64,000 nucleotides of DNA from Nitrososphaerota archaeon. GTDB taxonomy: Archaea > Thermoproteota > Nitrososphaeria > Nitrososphaerales > CADDZS01. Within the stretch, counting starts at the first letter, position 1, and each line of letters starts with the position of its first letter. A program made the position numbers and the translations under genes. The stretch lies in assembly GCA_013288145.1 (NCBI GenBank), contig JABDCJ010000008.1:1-64000 (forward strand), written 5' to 3'. Below, in pieces: positions 33,694 to 42,848 of this stretch. The notes under the pieces are model-generated. The model saw only the letters and a program-made list of their open reading frames with translations. It had not been told where the DNA came from and did not search any database.

Positions 33694-35808
33694 CTAAGAC
33701 CCTGCGAATTGAACAGTGTTGAAGATTACAGTATCACTTTGTCCAGTATAGACAGGATCTAGTAATCCTCCGGTTATCTGGGACTTTTGCCACACAACTG
33801 AACCGCTGCCATCAACAAGTTTCAGCGAGCCCACCCAGACGTAGGGTGTATCGTGATTAATCTGCTGTTGTGCAGCTGTACAATCTGCGATTAATGTAGC
33901 ATTGTTGCTCGTTGACGTGAACTCGTTATCACACTTCTGTACAACGGGGTTTGAATAGATCGCCCAATTGTTAGCCGGAGTCAACCCATTCACCCAACCC
34001 AACCAAGGGTCGGCAGGGGTGTCTGCACCAGGTGCGAACGTGAAAGCACCCAGCCAAGTCAGTTGGGATTCTGTACCATTACCTGCGGCTGAAGCCGCAA
34101 AAGAGCATGGGCCGGCGACCCCTTGGGCCCCCCCTGTTGCGCAGGCGTAGTTCGCGGACGGGGTCTGCTCGACATTCACATTGATCCCAAGTACTTTCAA
34201 GTTTGATTGAACAATTGTCGCAGTGTTTAGACAGAAAGTGCATCCCTGAAGGATCCTAAAGTCCAAAGTGGGGAAGTTCTTTGTGCAAGCAGCAGAATCA
34301 TTGTTGCAAGCGGCCGTGAGCAAATCTTGGGCCTTGGTCACATTTGTCGGCCACGCGGGCGCACCTCCCAAGTTGTAGAATTGCGTCCAAGCTGGATACT
34401 CTGGTCCAACCCACGGGTAAAGTTCACCACCGTACGCGGTCCGATTGATATCAGAATAGTTCACCGCGTCATAGATTGCATTTCTGACTGCTGTGATGTT
34501 AGTAGGGTAGCGGAGAACGTTTAACGCAATGCCAGTTATCAACATCGATTTTTGTGGGACTTGAGAGTAATCGTACTTTGTGGGGTTTCCTATGACCGTA
34601 GGCCAGTTCTGATCCAAAATAGTGGACATAACAGGACTTGACGATGTACTACCCTGAAGGTCGGTGAATCTGGAGAAATCATCCGCTTTTACTTGGATTA
34701 CTACGTTCTGTGCATGACCAGGATCCAAGTATGCATTAGCGGCAAGCTCGGCAGGGGACATTGATTTCGCCCAATAGTTCGGGTTCTGTGCGAATTTGAT
34801 GTATGAATTCGTAGAGACTGATGTCACGACGTATGGCCCTGTACCGGGGATCGGGTTATTGTTGAAGTAGCTGTTGTATGTTCCTGGGGGACCAAAGCCT
34901 CCATGGTCCAATAGCCACTGGGTATCGAATACCAGACCCTGAAACACAACCAAAGTTCCAAGGAAATAGTTGAAAGGCGCCTTTAGATGGAATACAATCT
35001 GACTAGGGCTAGTCACGTAGATTGGCCAAGTCTGATTCTGCATAATTGAAAGCAGAGCTTGACTTGGGTGCACGACTCCGCTAGAGTTCATCATGGCAAG
35101 GACCGCAGGTCCAAAATTCGAGTCGTTCATGTTGAAAACCGGGTAGTCAAGCCACCAATAAGAATTGTTGGCAGTCAGATAATACAGACCGTAGAACTCG
35201 CCCCAAAGGCTGTACGAATTCATTGGATTGCCAGAAGTGAAGCTGACGTTCCGCAAGTTGAATGTGTAGGTAAGTCCGTCAGGGGAAATCGTCCAATTGG
35301 AAGCTAACATCGGGACGATGTTGATAGCACCAGTATTCTTTAGGGCGTTTCCATCAAGTGTGACGAGGGACTGGTACACGGTATAAGTCAACCAGTTTGG
35401 AAATGGAATCGCGTTGATTGACTGCTCTTGATTTAGTGAAGCAAGCGGCCATCCAATATCGTCAATTGTAAGAGTATTTACCGTCCCTCCAGTGCCGGAA
35501 GAAGACGACGAAGATGAAGAGGACGATGATGAACTGCTTGAAGATGATGGGGAGCTAGACGAGGAAGAACTGGTTGGTGGCGATGAGGTTGAAGATGAAA
35601 CAGAAGTAGAAGGAGAAGAGCTAGCGGATGAGATTGATGTGCTTTGGGAAGATGATGAGCTCGAAGAGGAGGACGAAGAAGAGGAACTACTCGTGCCAGA
35701 TGTCGATGCAAAATATGCAGCCGCCCCAGCTATAATTATTACAATGACTACAACGACGATAACTATCGTTCGTGATACGGCTAGAACTGATCTGTGGTTA
35801 AGTTTCAA
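33694..35808 (-). CDS. Family 5 peptide-binding protein, anchored at its N-terminus
   Basis: 704 residues from a TTG at 35808. A frame open to an ATG at 35871 extends upstream of the TATA box (35835-35843) and is unlikely to be translated. One uncleaved-looking membrane helix (about 10-35), then a roughly 75-residue Ser-rich stalk, then a family 5 solute-binding domain with LASNWTISPDGLTYTFNL and HAQNVVIQVKADDFSRF. So it is tethered by its N-terminus, opposite to the protein at 11624. Cysteine pairs (CTFC) suggest disulfides. Convergent with dpp operon 2 and the natural receptor for it, though this is from position only. Confidence 0.9.
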   Translation of the reverse strand: MKLNHRSVLAVSRTIVIVVVVIVIIIAGAAAYFASTSGTSSSSSSSSSSSSSSSQSTSISSASSSPSTSVSSSTSSPPTSSSSSSSPSSSSSSSSSSSSSSSSSGTGGTVNTLTIDDIGWPLASLNQEQSINAIPFPNWLTYTVYQSLVTLDGNALKNTGAINIVPMLASNWTISPDGLTYTFNLRNVSFTSGNPMNSYSLWGEFYGLYYLTANNSYWWLDYPVFNMNDSNFGPAVLAMMNSSGVVHPSQALLSIMQNQTWPIYVTSPSQIVFHLKAPFNYFLGTLVVFQGLVFDTQWLLDHGGFGPPGTYNSYFNNNPIPGTGPYVVTSVSTNSYIKFAQNPNYWAKSMSPAELAANAYLDPGHAQNVVIQVKADDFSRFTDLQGSTSSSPVMSTILDQNWPTVIGNPTKYDYSQVPQKSMLITGIALNVLRYPTNITAVRNAIYDAVNYSDINRTAYGGELYPWVGPEYPAWTQFYNLGGAPAWPTNVTKAQDLLTAACNNDSAACTKNFPTLDFRILQGCTFCLNTATIVQSNLKVLGINVNVEQTPSANYACATGGAQGVAGPCSFAASAAGNGTESQLTWLGAFTFAPGADTPADPWLGWVNGLTPANNWAIYSNPVVQKCDNEFTSTSNNATLIADCTAAQQQINHDTPYVWVGSLKLVDGSGSVVWQKSQITGGLLDPVYTGQSDTVIFNTVQFAGS

Positions 35809-35834
35809 ATTCAGTTTTAACCGCCAAACTCGTG

Positions 35835-35843
35835 TATTATAAG
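35835..35843 (-). promoter_or_regulatory. TATA box of the binding protein at 33694
   Basis: CTTATAATA on the minus strand, centred about 31 nt ahead of the TTG at 35808; this decides the start. Confidence 0.65.
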
Positions 35844-36063
35844 CGTTATTGCATTTTGCAATCGCGTACATTCGACTGTATTTGTTTACCCGCTAAATCG
35901 TAGTAACCAATTGATTAGCACAATGGCCGATGTGGAATTTCGCCATAACGGCTATCAAATTAGAGCATTCTATTGAATGCCTATTCAGTAACGGGTTAAA
36001 GCCTCCAATAATAAATTGATAATTTATCAGAAATCAAGTATCTACAAGATCTCTTAACAAAAC

Positions 36064-36071
36064 CATAAATC
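36064..36071 (+). promoter_or_regulatory. TATA box of the thioredoxin-like gene
   Basis: CATAAATC is centred about 27 nt ahead of the ATG at 36094, fitting leaderless transcription. Confidence 0.55.
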
Positions 36072-36093
36072 GAAAAGTTGGCTCGTTAAATTT

Positions 36094-36630
36094 ATGCTCG
36101 AACTAGGAAAACCGGCCCCCAATTTTGAGGCTCTCAAAGCTACGGACGGAAAATCGTACTCTCTTAGCTCATTCGAAAAAAATCCCGTACTAATAGTAAT
36201 TTTTTCCTGCAATCACTGCCCCTACGTTGTCGCGTATGAGGACAGGATGGTCGCCATCCAGAGGGATTATGCTTCGAAGGGAGTCCAGATCGTCGCGATA
36301 AATTCGAACGATGACAAGTCTTACCCCGAGGACAGTTTTCCGAATATGGTAAAGCGAGCGAAAGACAAGCACTTTAATTTCATCTATGCTCGTGATTCTG
36401 ACCAAAGTGTTGTTGACGCATTTGGAGCTGTTTGCACCCCACACATTTTTGCATTCGGCCAGGATAGAAAGTTAGCCTACAGAGGAAGAATCGACGACTC
36501 GAAGGATCCGTCAAAGGTATCTTCAAGTGACCTGAGGAACGCAATTGATGACATGCTGTCGGGAAAGAAGGTCAGAGTACCGGACACCCGTCCATTTGGC
36601 TGCAGCATAAAGTTGATCAGTTCATTCTAA
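36094..36630 (+). CDS. Thioredoxin-fold protein with CNHC motif (AhpC/TSA-Redoxin type)
   Basis: 178 residues. A redoxin-like N-terminus (GKPAPNFEALKATDGKSYSL) is followed by FSCNHCPYVVAYEDRM, a Cys-x-x-Cys in place of thioredoxin CGPC, then the cis-Pro strand TPHIFAF near 128. Proteins with this CNHCP motif are common in bacteria and archaea and are annotated as thioredoxin-family or peroxiredoxin-like; the in vivo partner is not known. No signal peptide. Followed 31 nt later by the LLM gene. Confidence 0.9.
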   Translation: MLELGKPAPNFEALKATDGKSYSLSSFEKNPVLIVIFSCNHCPYVVAYEDRMVAIQRDYASKGVQIVAINSNDDKSYPEDSFPNMVKRAKDKHFNFIYARDSDQSVVDAFGAVCTPHIFAFGQDRKLAYRGRIDDSKDPSKVSSSDLRNAIDDMLSGKKVRVPDTRPFGCSIKLISSF

Positions 36631-36660
36631 CAACTTTCTAGACCTAGGAGATTTTGAAAA

Positions 36661-37713
36661 ATGAAACTGGGAGCCATCATCGACGACATTTCGCCAATGG
36701 ATTCTCTGGAAAGGGGAATCAAAGCCGAGAAGCTTGGCTTCGATTCTCTTTGGTTCTCTGATCACTTGATGGACACAGGCGGGATCAGGATTGATCCGTG
36801 GACTACCATGGGCGCGATCTCCGCAAGTACGAAAAAAATCGAAATGTGCCCCGCGGTTAGCGATGTTCAGCGTATCCATCCAGCAAAAATGGCGCATATG
36901 GTTGCTACTCTCTCTGATTTGAGCGACGGGAGAACTCTGTGCGGGATAGGTGCTGGTGAGGCAATGAATCTCGTTCCATTTGGCATCGAGTTTGGTGCGC
37001 CGAAGGAGCGTGTGGAAAGATTGGGAGAGGCGATTCAAATTGCAAAGCTCCTGTGGTCTTCGAGCTCGAAAAGTCCAGTCTCATTTCAGGGTAAGTATTT
37101 CTCACTAGATGGTGCTTGGCTGGATATTCCGATCACATCCGGTGTCCCTCGCGTAATAGTTGGAGCTCTCGGTGGCAAGATGGCGCTTGAAGTTGCAGGA
37201 AAGTTTGGCGATGGCTGGGTCTCCTGGCTAAACAGCGCAGATACCTTTCGAAAGAAGCTAGACACTGCAAAGAATGCCGCGAGGTCTTTAGGAAGGAGCG
37301 AAAAATCAATTCAAGATTTTAGGGCATGTATCTGGGTCTATACGGTACTTACCTCTGACACTACCCAGATCAGAAAAGCGATGAACCGCGCAAAACGCGG
37401 ACTACTCGCCGAAGGCCAGACCCTAAAGATGATGGGATTTCACCGTCCCGAGGGGCTGGGCAAAACATACCAGAACATGCTGGTTTCGGATGAAGGTGCA
37501 ATGAAAATTCCCAGCGTTCAAGACAGCGTGCCCGATGAGTTCGTTGAACAGGTTGTTGCCGCGGGATCTGCAAGTGAGATTATCGAGCGAATAGAAGAGT
37601 TCGGAAAAGCTGGGGCGACTGATGCAATGATTCATTTTGTCGGCGATGACAAGAACCAGATGGAAGACTTTGCCCAGAAAGTGTTGAGAAACTTCAATTC
37701 TAAGGACAAGTAG
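36661..37713 (+). CDS. LLM-class oxidoreductase, F420-dependent Mer-like
   Basis: 350 residues. ATG with Shine-Dalgarno AGGAG 10 nt upstream. Bacterial luciferase-like TIM barrel: GIKAEKLGFDSLWFSDH at the N-terminus, LSDGRTLCGIGAGEAMNL in the middle and GGKMALEVAGKFGDGWVSW in the C-terminal half. This arrangement matches F420-dependent methylene-H4MPT reductase relatives and F420-linked sugar or alcohol dehydrogenases. In an archaeon F420 is the likely cofactor; substrate unknown. The VOC gene follows by 12 nt. Confidence 0.9.
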   Translation: MKLGAIIDDISPMDSLERGIKAEKLGFDSLWFSDHLMDTGGIRIDPWTTMGAISASTKKIEMCPAVSDVQRIHPAKMAHMVATLSDLSDGRTLCGIGAGEAMNLVPFGIEFGAPKERVERLGEAIQIAKLLWSSSSKSPVSFQGKYFSLDGAWLDIPITSGVPRVIVGALGGKMALEVAGKFGDGWVSWLNSADTFRKKLDTAKNAARSLGRSEKSIQDFRACIWVYTVLTSDTTQIRKAMNRAKRGLLAEGQTLKMMGFHRPEGLGKTYQNMLVSDEGAMKIPSVQDSVPDEFVEQVVAAGSASEIIERIEEFGKAGATDAMIHFVGDDKNQMEDFAQKVLRNFNSKDK

Positions 37714-37725
37714 CGGGGAAATCCA

Positions 37726-38091
37726 ATGATCAAGAAGGCCAACGCCACAATATACGTTTCCGATGTTGATAGCGCTCTAAAATTCTATACGGAAACTCTG
37801 GGCATGCGAGAAAAGTCTCACTGGGGAAAGGAATTTGCCGAAGTCGAAATGAACGGAATCATCGGACTACATCCCGCAACAAAAAGCGGTCCAAAGCCGG
37901 GTACAAATGGTGCGATCTCGATTGGACTAGAAGTTGACGATCTGGATTCCGAGGTTACCAGACTGAAAGAGAAAGGTGTCGTATTTCTTGGCAATGTCGT
38001 CGACGACGGCCCGGTCAGGCTGGCTTTTTTCGGAGATCAGGACGGAAATCCGATGTACCTCACTCAAGTTAAGAAGGGGATGTGGGGCTGA
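37726..38091 (+). CDS. Glyoxalase/VOC-superfamily protein
   Basis: 121 residues, one VOC domain: paired beta-alpha-beta-beta-beta units with ATIYVSDVDSALKFYTETLG at the start and a C-terminal FFGDQDGNPMYL, whose His/Glu metal sites are only partly matched (a His near 14 is absent; Glu at the second unit is uncertain). Covers lyases, dioxygenases and resistance proteins. Co-transcribed with the LLM gene, convergent with GNAT. Confidence 0.88.
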   Translation: MIKKANATIYVSDVDSALKFYTETLGMREKSHWGKEFAEVEMNGIIGLHPATKSGPKPGTNGAISIGLEVDDLDSEVTRLKEKGVVFLGNVVDDGPVRLAFFGDQDGNPMYLTQVKKGMWG

Positions 38092-38112
38092 TTCTCGGAC
38101 TATTCTCCGAGC

Positions 38113-38568
38113 CTAACTTTGGACATCCAAAGCGAAGAATATTGGAATGTTGTCGGATGATTCTGGGCTGTAAGTATAATATCTGTCGCTGTACCCGCTC
38201 ATTCTAAAACCCTGGCTCAGGTAAAAATCGATGCTTTCTTTTCTTCCGATTTGAGTCTCTACAATTATCGACCTCAGACTGTTTTGCCTTGCCCTTTCGA
38301 CAAGCGCCATCACGATCTTGGAACCGATTCCCTTTCTCTTCATAGAGTTTTCAACCGCGAGCTCGACGAGATAACCTGTTTTATTCCATGAAATTATCCA
38401 CATCAGTGCAATACCTAGTAACTTCCCAATTGACTCTTCTTCGGCTACAAGTAATATTGAATTCGGGTTTTGCAGTTCCTTGTTGTGATCGATGTTAACA
38501 ACCCAGTGTTGATTTATGATCCTCTCAATTTCCGGCACGTCGTCCGAGTTTGCGTCTCTTATCCTCAT
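38113..38568 (-). CDS. GNAT-family N-acetyltransferase
   Basis: 151 residues. Acetyl-CoA pyrophosphate loop RKGIGSKIVMALVERAR near residue 87, preceded by the YLVELAVENSMK strand and followed by DFYLSQGFRMSGY. Small single-domain GNAT; substrate could be a small amine or a protein N-terminus. Divergent from the HTH_10 gene. Confidence 0.88.
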   Translation of the reverse strand: MRIRDANSDDVPEIERIINQHWVVNIDHNKELQNPNSILLVAEEESIGKLLGIALMWIISWNKTGYLVELAVENSMKRKGIGSKIVMALVERARQNSLRSIIVETQIGRKESIDFYLSQGFRMSGYSDRYYTYSPESSDNIPIFFALDVQS

Positions 38569-38631
38569 TCCTGAATCCGATCCCTATTCGCTGTGCAAGA
38601 TACTTGCTACCGTCAAACGTCGGCTATAGCC

Positions 38632-38639
38632 ATTTATTG
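38632..38639 (+). promoter_or_regulatory. TATA box of the HTH_10 gene
   Basis: ATTTATTG is centred about 28 nt ahead of the ATG at 38664 and argues against longer N-termini starting at 38550. Confidence 0.55.
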
Positions 38640-38663
38640 GCAAATATAGAAGATTTGGCAAAA

Positions 38664-39374
38664 ATGACCCACTACGAAGTCTCGTTCAAGCTCCAGCATG
38701 ATAACTGTCACTATAATCAGTTTTCGAAGGACAATCCCTCAGTGATTATTTCGCACTGGTGCAACTGGAGCAAGGATGTTCTTGAGATAAGTCACCGAGA
38801 GATCCAAAGCGATCCGCAGATAAAGCAGGACCTGCAGAAACTCACAAAGGCCCTCGGGGCAAAGATTATCCGCAGATCTTTTTCGGGCTCGAGTGTCCAG
38901 GTAGTTTTCATGCACTGCGCTTGCGACTCGATTCCACCACCAACTCTGCCCGTTATTGAAAAGAGAAACTGCCTTGAGCTTCTGCCAGCGGTGTACTCCG
39001 ATGGTTGGGAGTGGTACCGCGTCATAGCTTTTTCTGAACGAGATCTGAAAGACCTGTTCAAGGATCTCGACAGACATTGCAGTACGATAGAGATAATTTC
39101 AAGGCGCTCGATTTATGACGAGTCAGTCCGCGATACCTTTCTACTTTCAACTGCCTCTCTTTTTGGTACCCTGACGGACAAGCAGACAAGGGCTCTTATG
39201 ACCGCGCTGGACAATGGATATTACCGGCTGCCGCGGACTTCGAACGCAGGCGATATCGCCAGATTGATGGGAGTTCCGAGAACCAGCTTCGTCGACCATC
39301 TGCGAAAAGCAGAGAACAAAGTTCTCCAGGCAGTCGGACCATATTTGCGGCTCAAACCCGCTGCCGAAGCCTAG
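38664..39374 (+). CDS. HTH_10 (Bat-type) archaeal transcription regulator
   Basis: 236 residues from the ATG at 38664. The C-terminal 55 residues read LTDKQTRALMTALDNGYYRL, then ARLMGVPRTSFVDHLRKAE, the bacterio-opsin-activator type helix-turn-helix found in haloarchaea and Thermoproteota. The N-terminal 170 residues are a sensor-like region with no recognised cofactor motif, but with three Cys/His-containing stretches (HDNCHYN, HWCNW, MHCACD). Neighbours suggest control of nearby metabolic genes; targets cannot be read from sequence. Confidence 0.9.
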   Translation: MTHYEVSFKLQHDNCHYNQFSKDNPSVIISHWCNWSKDVLEISHREIQSDPQIKQDLQKLTKALGAKIIRRSFSGSSVQVVFMHCACDSIPPPTLPVIEKRNCLELLPAVYSDGWEWYRVIAFSERDLKDLFKDLDRHCSTIEIISRRSIYDESVRDTFLLSTASLFGTLTDKQTRALMTALDNGYYRLPRTSNAGDIARLMGVPRTSFVDHLRKAENKVLQAVGPYLRLKPAAEA

Positions 39375-39453
39375 TTAGAAATTTCGCGCAACTGCTAAAC
39401 TCTCGTTACAACCATAGAAACCGAATCAGGTAGGGGGGATCAAGTCACCCGAT

Positions 39454-40722
39454 TCAGGTTTTCAGGACTGCCGAAACGATCTGGCTGAACTCTTCGTCAC
39501 TGACAAGATTCTTTTTCTCCATGGATCTCTGCTTGACTCTTGCAAGTATTTCGTTTACTTGAGGCTCGCTTGCTGCTATTCCCTTTTTCCTCAAATGGTA
39601 CATTATGGAATACTTGCCGCTCTTCTTTCCAAGCACGATTTCGGTCTCGCCTGCAAACCATTCAGGATCGAACAGTTCAAGCTGTCTTGCTACCTCCGGC
39701 ATCTTGTAATATCTCTCGACAGCGATCCCGCTCTCCCTTCTGAAGATATTCCGTCCGAGCACGGGTTTGTTTACTGGAATCGGGATGTTTGAAAGCTCCG
39801 AAACAAGTTTTGACACCTCGTTAAGCTTCTCCAGATCGACCCCGCAGTCAATCCCGTATAGCAACATCAGCGCAAGAACGACCTCTTCGAGCGCAACGTT
39901 GCCTGCGCTCTCCCCGATACCATTGACCGAGACGTGCGCGGCTTTTGCTCCGTTAGATAGTCCGGCAATTGTGTTTGCAACTCCCAAGCTAAGCGAGTTA
40001 TGGCAATGAACCTCTAGCGGCACGTCGACCATTTTCTGGACCTTCTTTACTAGGAAGGAAAATCCCTCGGGCGAAGCCGCGCTCATGGTATCTACAACGG
40101 CAAGCCTATCGGCGTGAGCTGATTCTCCGGCCTTCATCATCGTTGCAATTGAATCGAGATCGGCTCTTGTCGTGTCGTAAGGGAAAAAGACGACAAAGAT
40201 ACCGTGCGACTTTGCGTACTCAATTACGCCAATCGCGTCTGCAGATGCCTTCCCAACCTCGGTACCCATGACCTCAAGACGTTCTTTCAAAACCGGGATT
40301 TCGATGATGACCGAGGAAACATCACATGAAATAGCTGCGTCGATGTCCTGCTTTCTTGCGCGGCAGAACGCAAAGATCTTGGAAAACGAAGTGCTCTTTT
40401 CTATGTCTTTAATCGCGAGCTTGTCTTCCTCCGAAACTACTGGCATCCCAGCCTCAATCCGATGGACTCGCGCTTCGTCAAGCTTTGTTGCAATTCGTAG
40501 TTTATCCTCTCTGGAAAAAACTACACCCGGCGTTTGCTCCCCGTCTCGGAGCGTCACGTCATGCAATTCTATGGGAGTTGTAAAATGTAAATTTCTCCGA
40601 ACCTCTTCTGCAAAATTGTAGGAACTGGTCCACCAGTGTTCATTTTTCCAAAGTTTTTCGTTTTGCTGCGACATTAGATTATCCAAACCGTCTCCAAGAG
40701 AAAAGAAGTCTTGATAATCCAA
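39454..40722 (-). CDS. HMGL-like acyl-CoA-condensing synthase (isopropylmalate/homocitrate/citramalate type)
   Basis: 422 residues; TTG start at 40722 with a weak TATA (GATAAACT) 29 nt upstream, alternative ATG at 40674. DRE-TIM motif LHDVTLRDGEQTPG near residue 53, metal site HCHNSLSLGVANT and NGIGESAGNVALEEV in the barrel. A C-terminal helical region follows, but the LeuA regulatory domain is absent, as in homocitrate synthases, Nif-type and some citramalate synthases. It condenses acetyl-CoA with a 2-oxo acid; which one cannot be told by eye. Confidence 0.85.
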   Translation of the reverse strand: MDYQDFFSLGDGLDNLMSQQNEKLWKNEHWWTSSYNFAEEVRRNLHFTTPIELHDVTLRDGEQTPGVVFSREDKLRIATKLDEARVHRIEAGMPVVSEEDKLAIKDIEKSTSFSKIFAFCRARKQDIDAAISCDVSSVIIEIPVLKERLEVMGTEVGKASADAIGVIEYAKSHGIFVVFFPYDTTRADLDSIATMMKAGESAHADRLAVVDTMSAASPEGFSFLVKKVQKMVDVPLEVHCHNSLSLGVANTIAGLSNGAKAAHVSVNGIGESAGNVALEEVVLALMLLYGIDCGVDLEKLNEVSKLVSELSNIPIPVNKPVLGRNIFRRESGIAVERYYKMPEVARQLELFDPEWFAGETEIVLGKKSGKYSIMYHLRKKGIAASEPQVNEILARVKQRSMEKKNLVSDEEFSQIVSAVLKT

Positions 40723-40966
40723 TGGCTTTACTGCGGTATTGAAGTTTATCTTGAGGAGTCTGTTTGAACCTACTCACTAATAATTCCTTATTGAAACTAA
40801 ACGATCTAAATATTCTCACAGACTCAGACCATTTCCCGCTTTGTTAACGCAAAGGAAACTCGCACCTTATCGCAAGTCACAAACCGTTTTGATAGCAGAA
40901 TTGAAAAAAATAGGTAGGCGTTGCAACAAAACAACGCCTCGTAGGTTAAGTCCACTAAGTGCTGAT

Positions 40967-41209
40967 CTAATTATGATCTCTGACTGATTTGGAGAAGGCG
41001 AGGTAACCGTTTCCCTCTGCGGTAATCCAGTACTCGTTTGCCTCGAACGCGACGTACTCTTTACCACGCAAGCCTTCGAGTGCCGTTAGACACCTTTCAG
41101 TCTCTAATCCGGTCAGGTCAGATGCCTTCGACGGGCTTAGTCTCCTTTGTCGCTTCAGAATTCTCAGTAGTTGAACTTCGTCGCCAGGAATAGTAGGTAT
41201 AGTAACCAT
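40967..41209 (-). CDS. Small winged-helix protein
   Basis: 80 residues. EVQLLRILKRQRRLSPSKAS, LTGLETERCLTALEGLRGKE and YVAFEANEYWITAEGNGYL lay out helix, recognition helix and wing of a small wHTH domain, common as stand-alone archaeal regulators. No other domain. Located between HMGL synthase and the C45 gene, read toward the synthase. Confidence 0.7.
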   Translation of the reverse strand: MVTIPTIPGDEVQLLRILKRQRRLSPSKASDLTGLETERCLTALEGLRGKEYVAFEANEYWITAEGNGYLAFSKSVRDHN

Positions 41210-41564
41210 TTGTCCTAAATCAGCTGCGACAGATTTTTAGGTTTTAATTTAATTTTTTCGCGGTCGAAAAGTCAACTCATCTGTATGCTGACTTTATCGT
41301 ACTATGCCATAATTGGGACTAAAATCTTGTGAAATCCTACAAATTTCATAACGAATCAACACTATTGGGAATTGCAAGTAAAGCTCTTGGCTGGCTTCAG
41401 ATGGAGAATTCATTGGGGAAATGAATTGAGCCTAGATTTTACGTCGATTTCGGAATAACTAGAAGAGGATGGAAGAAAATTGTAGGGAAAACTAGAGCTG
41501 GAAAGCTCCAGTCCAGGGTCTTGTTGCCGCGATTTGAGAGATAAATCAAAAATTTGGAAACGTG
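41210..41564. other. Intergenic stretch, no gene supported
   Basis: 355 nt between the winged-helix start and the C45 promoter. A/T-rich. An open stretch from GTG 41329 to TAA 41544 contains one in-frame TGA and is not a convincing gene. No repeat or RNA structure stood out. Confidence 0.5.
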
Positions 41565-41572
41565 TAAATATA
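41565..41572 (+). promoter_or_regulatory. TATA box of the C45 gene
   Basis: TAAATATA is centred about 31 nt ahead of the ATG at 41600 and makes the upstream TTG at 41534 unlikely as start. Confidence 0.65.
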
Positions 41573-41599
41573 CAAGAGACTTCTCTTCTGAAGAAGAGT

Positions 41600-42688
41600 A
41601 TGACCCAGCTTCTTAGTGTAAAGCCCTACAAAGTCCTTGAAGTAAGCGGAAGTGCAAATGAAAGAGGCTACAAGTACGGTTCTTACAATTCTGCGCTAAT
41701 CAGGCGGCTTTTGAATTCGCATTACGATTTTTATAATACGTATCTCAACACTTCCAAGGACGAAGCTCTCAAGTGGTCTTCGAAATATATCCAGCCTACG
41801 AGAAATTATTCTGAAGTTGTTGCAGACGAACTAGAAGGAGTCGCGGAGGGCGCAGGACTGAGGCTTGATGAAGTAATGCTGATCGCGGCGTTCAACGAGG
41901 TATTTTACCCGAAACTTGCCAAAGCCTGTACTTCGTTCGCCGCTCGGAATGGAGCTACATCGGACGGACTCTCGTACGTAGGACAGAACAATGATGAAGG
42001 TATTGATCCTTGGCTAGATGGAGATTGCACTACCTTGACCCGATTTAATCAGAAGGACGCCCCCAATGCCCTAATTTACACTTATGCGGGAGCTCCCGCC
42101 ATGATGGGCATCAATTCCGCAGGATTGAGTGTTTGCATAAACGCACTCGGCTTTGATGAGCCGAAAATCGGAGTTCCGATGCTTTGCGTAGTGAGAGAGG
42201 TTTTCAACCAGAAAGACATCGATGGAGCAGTTGATGCGATAGAAAGAGCTGATCGAGCTTTTGCCCTGAACTTTATTATGGCATCGCCCGAAGGAATTGC
42301 GAATGTCGAATCAAATCCACTAAAAGTCGAGACAACTCGATCCGACGATACCCTCTATCACGCGAATCACTACATCTTCTGTCCGGTTGAAGGATTTTCA
42401 GAATCAAAGAGTGACACGTATCAAGAGAATAGCAGATTCAGATGTGACAGGATGAAAGATCTAATAGAGGAAAACAAGGGAAAGCTCAATCTCTCGCTGC
42501 TTGAAGGAATCCTGAGAGATCACGAAAACAGACCCGACATGATCTGCTCGCATGTAAATGAAAAGCGCTCAAAGGCTCATTGGAGCCGGACACTTGATGG
42601 AATGATCTACATTCCGGAGAAAAGAGAAGCTTGGATCGCTCACGGCAATCCCTGCGAGAGCGAATTCATGAAGTACACAATATCCTGA
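41600..42688 (+). CDS. C45 acyltransferase/peptidase (penicillin acyltransferase-like Ntn hydrolase)
   Basis: 362 residues from the ATG at 41600. The nucleophile is Cys110 in AKACTSFAAR; C45 proteins self-cleave before this Cys to free it. YVGQNNDEGIDPWLD, GAPAMMGINSAGLSV and LRDHENRPDMICSH match the acyl-CoA:6-aminopenicillanate acyltransferase fold. Members move or remove N-acyl groups on amino acids and peptides. No signal peptide. It precedes a peptide-binding-protein gene with its own promoter. De-N-acylation of imported peptides is a fair guess in this setting. Confidence 0.9.
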   Translation: MTQLLSVKPYKVLEVSGSANERGYKYGSYNSALIRRLLNSHYDFYNTYLNTSKDEALKWSSKYIQPTRNYSEVVADELEGVAEGAGLRLDEVMLIAAFNEVFYPKLAKACTSFAARNGATSDGLSYVGQNNDEGIDPWLDGDCTTLTRFNQKDAPNALIYTYAGAPAMMGINSAGLSVCINALGFDEPKIGVPMLCVVREVFNQKDIDGAVDAIERADRAFALNFIMASPEGIANVESNPLKVETTRSDDTLYHANHYIFCPVEGFSESKSDTYQENSRFRCDRMKDLIEENKGKLNLSLLEGILRDHENRPDMICSHVNEKRSKAHWSRTLDGMIYIPEKREAWIAHGNPCESEFMKYTIS

Positions 42689-42818
42689 GATGAAAGTTCT
42701 CTTCCGGCGCCGATCTATAACGGCGCGTTTGAATCCTTCTTTGGGTGGCCGGAGGAAATACCTCCATTCCCAATTTTTTATGAAAGGAGAAGTTCGAACG
42801 GGCCAATGCGCTGAAAGC

Positions 42819-42826
42819 ATAAATAA
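42819..42826 (+). promoter_or_regulatory. TATA box of the binding protein at 42849
   Basis: ATAAATAA is centred about 26 nt ahead of the ATG at 42849. Confidence 0.7.
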
Positions 42827-42848
42827 ACCACTTTGAGCGCGATACTTG

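Noticed and set aside
35492..35842. 116-residue, very acidic open frame on the plus strand
   Set aside because: It is the antisense of the Ser-rich stalk of the binding protein at 33694; Ser codons read backwards give Asp/Glu runs.
41329..41544. Stretch of 71 codons open except for one TGA, ending in a basic segment
   Set aside because: The in-frame TGA, weak upstream signal and lack of any recognisable motif make a chance open frame more likely than a decayed gene.
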